Source of the DNA: an uncultured Lentisphaeria bacterium
Lineage (GTDB): Bacteria; Verrucomicrobiota; Lentisphaeria; JABSQK01; CAJWLW01
DNA: 20,643 bases
Direction of reading: 5' to 3'
Assembly: GCA_913042885.1 (NCBI GenBank)
Contig: CAJWLW010000058.1
Location: 1-20,643 of the forward strand
Part shown: piece after piece, positions 16,337-20,643 of the stretch
How positions within the stretch are numbered: the stretch's first letter is position 1
Layout of the letters: every line of letters starts with the position of its first letter
Notes under the pieces: model-generated
Databases searched by the model: none
The model's input: only the letters and a program-made list of their open reading frames with translations
Told to the model about the DNA's origin: nothing
Program-made: the position numbers and the translations under genes

Positions 16337-16365
16337 TTGCAATTGCCGGCAAAATTTCATAGAAT
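16337..16365 (+). promoter_or_regulatory. Sigma70-like promoter for the collagen-like protein gene
   Basis: TTGCAA (16337-16342), a 17-base spacer and TAGAAT (16360-16365) on the plus strand. A T9 tract ends ten bases before the -35 box. The transcript would carry a leader of about 127 bases before the ATG at 16500. The -35 box is only a moderate match. Apart from this, the pseudopilin promoter and the homopolymer tracts, the 513-base divergent region 15987-16499 shows no gene. Confidence 0.5.
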
Positions 16366-16499
16366 CGCACATATGTATGTATGTGGATATACGCCTGCGC
16401 AAAACTTGATGGGCGTTTGTGTCGGTTGGAATCGCCGAGTTTATCCATAGTTGCGATCATGAATCGAAAACCCACCCCAACAAGAACGGAGAAGTGACA

Positions 16500-18380
16500 A
16501 TGAAACATCTGCAATTCGTAATGACGGTAATCTTGGGAGCGCTCGCGGCCTTTGTGGCGGCGCCGGCAAGCGGGCAATGGACAACTACGGGGGACCTTTC
16601 CTGGACGGCTGAGGACAGCCACGTGACTATCGGCGCCAACTACGTTCGCGACGACACGCAGCTCATGCTTCACACAATGGGAAACGGCCCAAATGGCGAT
16701 CCGGCGGGCAGAGAGTCCGTGCTTCGGTTCCATTATAGGGATTTCACCATAAATAACGGCGCGTACGTAAACTCGTATGGCCAGATCGAGTGGTCGGGTG
16801 ATGACGAGAACCCGGGTGCGGCCGGCGTGCGGGCGAGCCTCGAGGCCCGGGCATGGGGGGCCGGCACGCGGGGTGAAGTGGGATTGTACTTTCGAACATC
16901 GGGCATCGAGACCAACGCCAACCAAACTCGCATGGTGATTTCCGATGAAGGTACCGTCGGCATCGGGATTGGGGATAGCACTGACGACGCAGTCAAGCTT
17001 CAGGTCGGGGGTAAGACGCAAATAGAAGGTGGCAATGAGCAAACGCACCTGGTGCTCAGAACCGTGGCAGTTAATGGTAATCTCGATCCGCCTGCCGGCA
17101 CCGCTAATAATGACCAGGGAGAGAACCTGCTTGAGTTCCACTATCGCGATTCACAGGTCAATGCCCAGAACTTCGTCAATTCTTATGGATCGATCATATG
17201 GACCGGTACCGACGAGAACCCAGGTGCCGGTGGCATTCGAGCCAGTATCGAGGCCGAGGCATTCGGCGCCGGCAGCCAGGGCGAGACGGGATTGTTCTTC
17301 CGGACCTCCTATATCAATACGGATTCGAACCAGACTGCCATGGTCATCTCGCATCTCCGGAACATCGGTATAGGAACCGAGAATCCCGACGCAAAGCTTC
17401 ATGTTGTCGGTCCGGTAAAGATCGATGACGGCACACAAGGCGCGGGTTTCGTCTTAACCTCCGATGCCAATGGCCTGGCGTCCTGGCAGCCCGCCGGCGG
17501 CGGCGGCGGCAGTGTGTGGTCGGTCAATGGCGACGATGCGTTCCGTCCCATCGGCAATGTCGGAATCGGGACAGACTCGCCTGAGCAACTCCTTCATCTG
17601 CGTTCTGGCGGCCCGAATACGACCATTCGACTTGAAAATACAAGCGAGTCAGCCGGCGGCGCCTTTGGCGGGCCTATCGATGAGCCTCTTGGAACTCTTG
17701 AATTTGCATCACAGATCGCCAACCAGGGCTATTTCAGCTTGAATAACCCGCGCGTGAAAATCACGGGGGTGGCCCAGAATGCCTCCGGTGGTGCAGCCCT
17801 GTTATTTTATACTGCCAACTCAACCGAAGCGGACCCGACTTCACGGATGCGGATTATGGCTGATGGCAGCGTTGCGATCAATTCGACGGGCGCCTATGCA
17901 CAGGCGAAGCTGGATGTTGATGGTCAGATAAGGCTCGCAGGCGGTAGCCCCGGGGCGGGTAAGGTCCTGACTTCAGACGCGAACGGCGTAGGGTCCTGGG
18001 AGACGCCCAGTGACGGCGGCGGCGGTACGGCGGGTCCGGCTGGTGCGGCGGGTGCGGCTGGTGAGGCGGGTGCGGCTGGTGCGGCTGGTGAGGCGGGTGC
18101 GCAGGGTGCGCAGGGCAAGCAAGGTCCTCCCGGTCAGGATGCCAGCAGCGACTGTGTCGATTGCGCTGATGTTCAGACCGTTGTGTTCGACGCGTCCTGC
18201 AAGATCTTCGCCGGCGACTTCTCGAACACTGCCCAGTTCAGCGAATGCATAGGAGTACTGGCGTCATTCAAGCTGTTGGGAACTGAAGTCTGTGACGGCA
18301 CATTCGGCGGCGAAGCGAATTGTCTCGACTTCATCATCAGTAATGTCCAGGATCTGATCGACGAGAAGCTGAACCCCTGA
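16500..18380 (+). CDS. Secreted modular protein: tail-fibre-like repeats, collagen-like stalk, six-cysteine C-terminal module
   Basis: A 626-residue exported protein. The ATG at 16500 has GGAG eight bases upstream and starts a signal peptide (MKHLQFVMTVILGALAAFVAAPASGQ). Residues about 37-166 and 180-303 are two copies of one domain (shared FHYRD, VNSYG, DENPGAxGxRAS, GLxFRTS, NQTxMVIS, then VGIG/IGIGTxNPDAKLHV). A diverged third copy spans about 373-495. Two GAGxVLTSDANGxxSW linkers resemble phage tail-fibre and tail-spike proteins. At about 512-547 there are 12 in-phase G-X-Y triplets. The final 76 residues have six Cys and no homolog I recognise, but a second copy is encoded at 20363-20575. 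It is probably a trimeric surface fibre or adhesin. It is the only gene of its transcript, with a predicted promoter upstream and a strong terminator downstream. Confidence 0.85.
   Translation: MKHLQFVMTVILGALAAFVAAPASGQWTTTGDLSWTAEDSHVTIGANYVRDDTQLMLHTMGNGPNGDPAGRESVLRFHYRDFTINNGAYVNSYGQIEWSGDDENPGAAGVRASLEARAWGAGTRGEVGLYFRTSGIETNANQTRMVISDEGTVGIGIGDSTDDAVKLQVGGKTQIEGGNEQTHLVLRTVAVNGNLDPPAGTANNDQGENLLEFHYRDSQVNAQNFVNSYGSIIWTGTDENPGAGGIRASIEAEAFGAGSQGETGLFFRTSYINTDSNQTAMVISHLRNIGIGTENPDAKLHVVGPVKIDDGTQGAGFVLTSDANGLASWQPAGGGGGSVWSVNGDDAFRPIGNVGIGTDSPEQLLHLRSGGPNTTIRLENTSESAGGAFGGPIDEPLGTLEFASQIANQGYFSLNNPRVKITGVAQNASGGAALLFYTANSTEADPTSRMRIMADGSVAINSTGAYAQAKLDVDGQIRLAGGSPGAGKVLTSDANGVGSWETPSDGGGGTAGPAGAAGAAGEAGAAGAAGEAGAQGAQGKQGPPGQDASSDCVDCADVQTVVFDASCKIFAGDFSNTAQFSECIGVLASFKLLGTEVCDGTFGGEANCLDFIISNVQDLIDEKLNP
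18033..18140 (+). repeat. Collagen-like G-X-Y segment built on a 27-base repeat
   Basis: Twelve uninterrupted G-X-Y triplets (GPAGAAGAAGEAG... to GPPGQD). At the DNA level, 18042-18122 is three 27-base units made of 9-base ggtgcggcK-like blocks, the third diverged to Gln codons. The repeat structure is prone to length change in steps of nine bases, which keeps frame and triplet phase. Confidence 0.85.
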
Positions 18381-18414
18381 TCGCCCGCGGATGCGATGGG
18401 GCCTTGTGTTTGGG

Positions 18415-18458
18415 GCCGGTGTCGGATGGAGACGTCCGACACCGGCTCTTTTTATTTT
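18415..18458 (+). terminator. Strong Rho-independent terminator of the collagen-like protein gene
   Basis: GCCGGTGTCGGA (18415-18426) and TCCGACACCGGC (18435-18446) form a perfect twelve-base stem with an eight-base loop, followed by TCTTTTTATTTT. It lies 35 bases past the stop codon. Confidence 0.92.
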
Positions 18459-18570
18459 CGGGCTGAAGCCTGTACACGGCTGTGCATCACGTGCGCGGCC
18501 GAAGCGAAGCACCGGACGCGTCATCGTGAATGCGCTTGTTGTCCGAAACCATGTTGCGCCGGACGTTTGT

Positions 18571-18739
18571 ACCACGGAGAGCACGGAGACACGGAGCCAG
18601 AAGTTCATCCGCCGTCGCCCGGGGCTATGGCGGGACAAGCATCGTGCATCTGATTTGAAGCCACCGGCTATCGCCGCCGTCATCAAATCAACCGATACCT
18701 GTGTTCTTTCCGGCTCCGTGTCTCTGTGAACTTCGTGGT
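18571..18739. repeat. Inverted-repeat element with 'accacggag...' ends
   Basis: The left arm accacggagagcacggaga (18571-18590, continuing cacggagcc) and the right arm, ggctccgtgtctctgtgaac at 18712-18731 continuing ttcgtggt, are imperfect inverted repeats of 28 to 29 bases enclosing about 113 bases. The arms themselves contain the direct subrepeat cacggag. I recall similar ends in intergenic elements of PVC and other environmental genomes. It is possibly a MITE- or REP-like element; no transposase is present. Confidence 0.7.
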
Positions 18740-19095
18740 TCAATTCTTCCTGCCATGGACAACAAACGGGCTATCCAGGTTTGGAGTACAGGCTTCGGAC
18801 TGGCTCCGGATGTCCGCCCGAAGCGCGTTAAGTTCACCGCCGGGGAAACTGTACTCTTGAATCGTCTTGTATGGTGGGGGCGTGGCGGAAGCAGCGCGAC
18901 GGACATGGGCTATCAGGCAGCCGGGAAATGGCACTGACACACGGGCTGAAACATGCTCCCCCAAGATGCAAGCCCATCGATTTGAAATTCGATTGGATTG
19001 AACCGGAAACGCGGTGCGTCGGCGTAGCGTGGGACAGACTCGCCTGCGGCGTGTCTCCCGCCACGGCGCAGGCGCGTCAACTTAACGGGTATTTT

Positions 19096-19169
19096 GTGCC
19101 TACTGAGACCGATTTCGGTGCGAAGCGCCAAAGTGCCTACTGAGACCGATTTCGGTGCGAAGCGCCAAA
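19096..19169. repeat. Perfect 37-base tandem duplication
   Basis: A 37-base unit beginning gtgcctactgagaccgattt occurs at 19096-19132 and again at 19133-19169 without a mismatch. The second copy runs into the left arm of the long inverted repeat, so the duplication copied the outer edge of that element. Confidence 0.95.
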
Positions 19170-19290
19170 GTGGGAGGCAGCACCTGCTGGCGACTGCGGT
19201 ATAGTCGCTGGATTGCGTGATTTCGTAGCTGCGAAGCTTGCGGGCCGCCGAATTGCAGTCGCCAGCAGGTGCTGCCTCCCACTCTGGCGC
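19162..19290. repeat. Long inverted repeat (35 of 36 base pairs)
   Basis: Arms at 19162-19197 (gcgccaaagtgggaggcagc...) and 19255-19290 are inverted complements over 36 bases with a single mismatch, enclosing a 57-base centre that is not repeated. The transcript of either strand would form a very stable hairpin. The near-perfect arms suggest a recent or actively maintained REP/MITE-like element; no coding sequence is associated. Confidence 0.92.
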
Positions 19291-19420
19291 TTTGCGTAAT
19301 CTCTCGCTAAAGTTGACGCGAATGCGCCATGGCGGGATCGGCATTCGCGTACGGTTCAGCGCCATCCCAAGGATAGCCGGTTATCGAAACAAACATTTAC
19401 AAGCCGGTCGACTACCCCCT

Positions 19421-19981
19421 CTACAGCAGGTCGCCAACACCAGTCTCAGTCATCTTCTTGTGCCGTTCGCCTTCCTGATACTCTTTTTCCTTGGCTTCCT
19501 TGGCTTCGGCCCGTCGCCGTTTTACGATTTCGTTTTCAATTTTGGTGTTGTGGTATGAGACCACGACGTGGCCAGTTGCGTTTGCGCCGGCTGACACCCG
19601 GATACCCGCGTTGTTGAACTCTTTGCGAACAGCTTTGTATTTCGCATCCAGTTGCTCTTTGATGTATCTCAGACCGTCCTTGTCCTTTCCCCTTGCCGGT
19701 GCATCCGGCATTTTGAAGTAGACGGACACGTGAAGCAGCTGGTCCTCGGTGAACGCGTATTCGGTCTTCTGTATGATCTCACCGTCCTTGCCCGCCTGTC
19801 GGAGGATCAGAGGTTCTCCCTTGATCTCCTCCAGGTCCACTATCGCGGACTGCACTTCCTCCGCTGACTGGCCCCACTTCGTGTCGCCGTAACCGTCTAA
19901 CAAAGCCAGGTCTGCTGCCTGCAAGCCAATTGTGGTGACGAAAACGGTGATCAATGTGATCCTGATGCGGTGACGGGTCAT
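19421..19981 (-). CDS. Small secreted protein of unknown function with charged C-terminal helix
   Basis: A 186-residue protein with a very good ribosome site (AGGAGG at 19992-19987, five bases from the ATG) and a signal peptide ending near LQAADLA. The mature protein begins with LLDGYGDTKWGQSAEEVQ, a pattern reminiscent of periplasmic proteins that open with an (F/Y)G-x-x-x-WG-x-S-x-x-E-V motif. The middle (KTEYAFTEDQLLHVSVYFKM) resembles their central beta-sheet, and LRYIKEQLDAKYKAV is a helix also found in that type. The last 35 residues are strongly charged (IVKRRRAEAKEAKEKEYQEGERHKKM) and likely helical or coiled coil. I do not recognise a named family. It stands alone between repeat-rich intergenic regions. 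Confidence 0.8.
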   Translation of the reverse strand: MTRHRIRITLITVFVTTIGLQAADLALLDGYGDTKWGQSAEEVQSAIVDLEEIKGEPLILRQAGKDGEIIQKTEYAFTEDQLLHVSVYFKMPDAPARGKDKDGLRYIKEQLDAKYKAVRKEFNNAGIRVSAGANATGHVVVSYHNTKIENEIVKRRRAEAKEAKEKEYQEGERHKKMTETGVGDLL

Positions 19982-20238
19982 GTGATCCTCCTGCGCTTGG
20001 TTTTCGAAATACTGTCTCGTTTCGATCCGTTACTGACGCAATCGGCGTGCCGTTTTAAAACGACGGATCCGGTTAAATTTATCGCTGTTTCCAGGGAATC
20101 CCAACCCGGCTCTTGTGCTTGACAGGCTCGCCTGTTATATCGGGAGATGGTCAGACTACTGTGATTCATCCGCGGTCCGACCGCGCATCATTCCCGGACA
20201 CGCGATCGAGGTCGGCATTTACCCCCGGAGCCACACAT
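19982..20238. other. Intergenic region upstream of the small secreted protein and the decayed locus
   Basis: Contains a perfect 12-base palindrome, CGTTTTAAAACG (20051-20062), 70 bases upstream of the minus-strand start at 19981, which could be an operator. It also holds a small ACAGGC-TC-GCCTGT palindrome near 20121. A TTGACA at 20119 has no -10 box at proper spacing on the plus strand. No gene is visible. Confidence 0.35.
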
Positions 20239-20313
20239 ATGAAAGTTCTGAGCATTCGCCGGATTACGAACGACCGCCGACACAACGCATTCACCGGGGC
20301 GTGCTGGTTCAAG
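20239..20313 (+). pseudogene. Remnant start of a sialidase-like gene
   Basis: An ATG at 20239 with GGAG eight bases upstream opens a frame whose first 25 residues, MKVLSIRRITNDRRHNAFTG continuing ACWFK, resemble the N-terminus of Asp-box sialidase-family proteins (the HNAFTDxxxFKG pattern, from memory). After Phe-Lys the similarity stops. The frame then reads through unrelated sequence to a stop at 20419-20421, overlapping the six-cysteine module in another frame. It is best read as the truncated 5' end of a lost gene. The family assignment is from recall and uncertain. Confidence 0.35.
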
Positions 20314-20314
20314 G

Positions 20315-20575
20315 TTGAGGCGATTAGTTTGTTCTGTGGCGGCGCGATCAACGAGGCGTGGGTGTGTCGAGTGCGACGTCATCCAACAGGTCACATTCGA
20401 TGCTGTCTGCAAAATCTTTAAAGGCGAGATCAGCAACACGGCGGAAGTCAGCGAATGCATCGGGGTCATTGCCCAGCTCGCTTTGATCGGCGTCGACGAA
20501 GTCTGCTCTCCCAACGAGACGAGCTGCCTGTCGGTCATTCTCGGCAATGTGCAGAACTTGATTGACTCGAAGTAA
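20315..20575 (+). CDS. Orphan six-cysteine module, partial gene
   Basis: An open frame of 86 codons from a TTG (GTG at 20336 is an alternative). Its last 70 residues (from Cys at 20363) align almost without gaps to the C-terminal module of the secreted protein at 16500-18380: C-V-(D/E)-C, FDAxCKIF, SNTAxxSECIGV, a Cys after EV, and a final CL...NVQxLID, with all six Cys kept. Identity is roughly half by eye. The upstream 16 residues are basic and unlike any leader, no signal peptide or ribosome site is visible, and the frame differs from the sialidase-like start just upstream. It is most likely the preserved 3' end of a second fibre-type gene whose body was deleted, though a short independent gene cannot be excluded. 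Confidence 0.5.
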   Translation: MRRLVCSVAARSTRRGCVECDVIQQVTFDAVCKIFKGEISNTAEVSECIGVIAQLALIGVDEVCSPNETSCLSVILGNVQNLIDSK

Positions 20576-20643
20576 AGACGGATTGGCGTTTGCGCAGTCC
20601 GCGGCAAGCGTTTACTGACTGGAACAGCCCGCACGTGATTCAT

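Larger units (their letters stand above)
18459..19420. other. Repeat-rich intergenic region without recognisable genes
   Basis: About 960 bases between the terminator and the end of the small secreted protein gene. Short open frames exist on both strands, but none has a ribosome site plus protein-like composition, and most cross inverted repeats. Besides the two elements listed separately, GAAGCCTGTAC near 18464 recurs inverted at about 18785 (gtacaggcttc), flanking the 'accacggag' element. The region looks like accumulated non-autonomous repeats. Confidence 0.6.

Noticed and set aside
19096..19297. CRISPR-like array
   Set aside because: There are only two abutting 37-base copies with no spacer between them, and the rest is an inverted repeat; no cas genes are present.
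20119..20140. TTGACA...TATAT as a promoter for the decayed locus
   Set aside because: The spacing between the boxes is about 11 bases, too short for sigma70, and the boxes overlap a small palindrome.
20188..20643. Minus-strand open frame of 151 codons at the window end
   Set aside because: It is antisense to the conserved six-cysteine module, which shows protein-level conservation on the plus strand. The minus frame has no recognisable motif.

Overview
The window reads like a chromosomal segment of an uncultured, GC-rich (high fifties percent by eye) bacterium of the PVC superphylum, most plausibly Lentisphaerota. The clues are a pseudopilin with an FTLIELLVV leader, an LLPALNxAKEKA-type helix and a C-terminal H-X9-DG motif; a high density of PhyH-family dioxygenases and glycosidase-like genes without SusCD-type transporters; an FG-GAP/ASPIC protein; and intergenic 'accacggag...' inverted repeats of a kind I associate with PVC genomes. 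Planctomycetota, Latescibacterota or Poribacteria cannot be excluded from sequence alone.

Layout. Positions 1-2422 (minus): a secreted FG-GAP/UnbV beta-propeller protein and a PhyH dioxygenase. A short divergent region with nested inverted repeats (2423-2508) separates these from a GH36-like alpha-galactosidase (plus, 2509-4641), which converges on a second PhyH gene (4692-5447, minus). From there to 14931 every gene is on the minus strand. In transcription order these are: secreted TIM-barrel glycosidase-like protein, DegT/DnrJ/EryC1 aminotransferase, Asp-box sialidase-like protein, two tandem paralogous PhyH genes, hydroxypyruvate isomerase-like TIM barrel, D-2-hydroxyacid dehydrogenase, a GH127-like (DUF1680) enzyme, then the PhyH gene at 4692-5447. 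A pseudopilin gene (15036-15986, minus) with its own promoter and terminator precedes them. It is divergent from a large secreted modular protein (16500-18380, plus) that has tail-fibre-like repeats, a collagen-like G-X-Y stalk and a six-cysteine C-terminal module, and ends at a very strong terminator. Positions 18459-20643 are repeat-rich and gene-poor: inverted-repeat elements, one small secreted protein (19421-19981, minus), and a decayed locus whose last 70 codons encode a second copy of the six-cysteine module.

How the genes fit together. The middle of the window looks like a carbohydrate or small-organic-acid catabolic locus. The GH36-like, GH127-like and Asp-box enzymes have no signal peptide, so they probably act on imported oligosaccharides. 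The isomerase, dehydrogenase and four Fe(II)/2-oxoglutarate oxygenases would process modified sugars or their breakdown acids. The substrate cannot be read from the sequence, and several enzymes carry substitutions at expected catalytic positions (dehydrogenase Glu to Lys; no FRIP-type Arg in the Asp-box protein). The most novel-looking element is the collagen-stalked secreted protein with its recurrent six-cysteine C-terminal module, transcribed from a divergent region holding two sigma70-like promoters and C9 and T9 homopolymer tracts. The tandem PhyH pair also preserves a readable scar of its own duplication.
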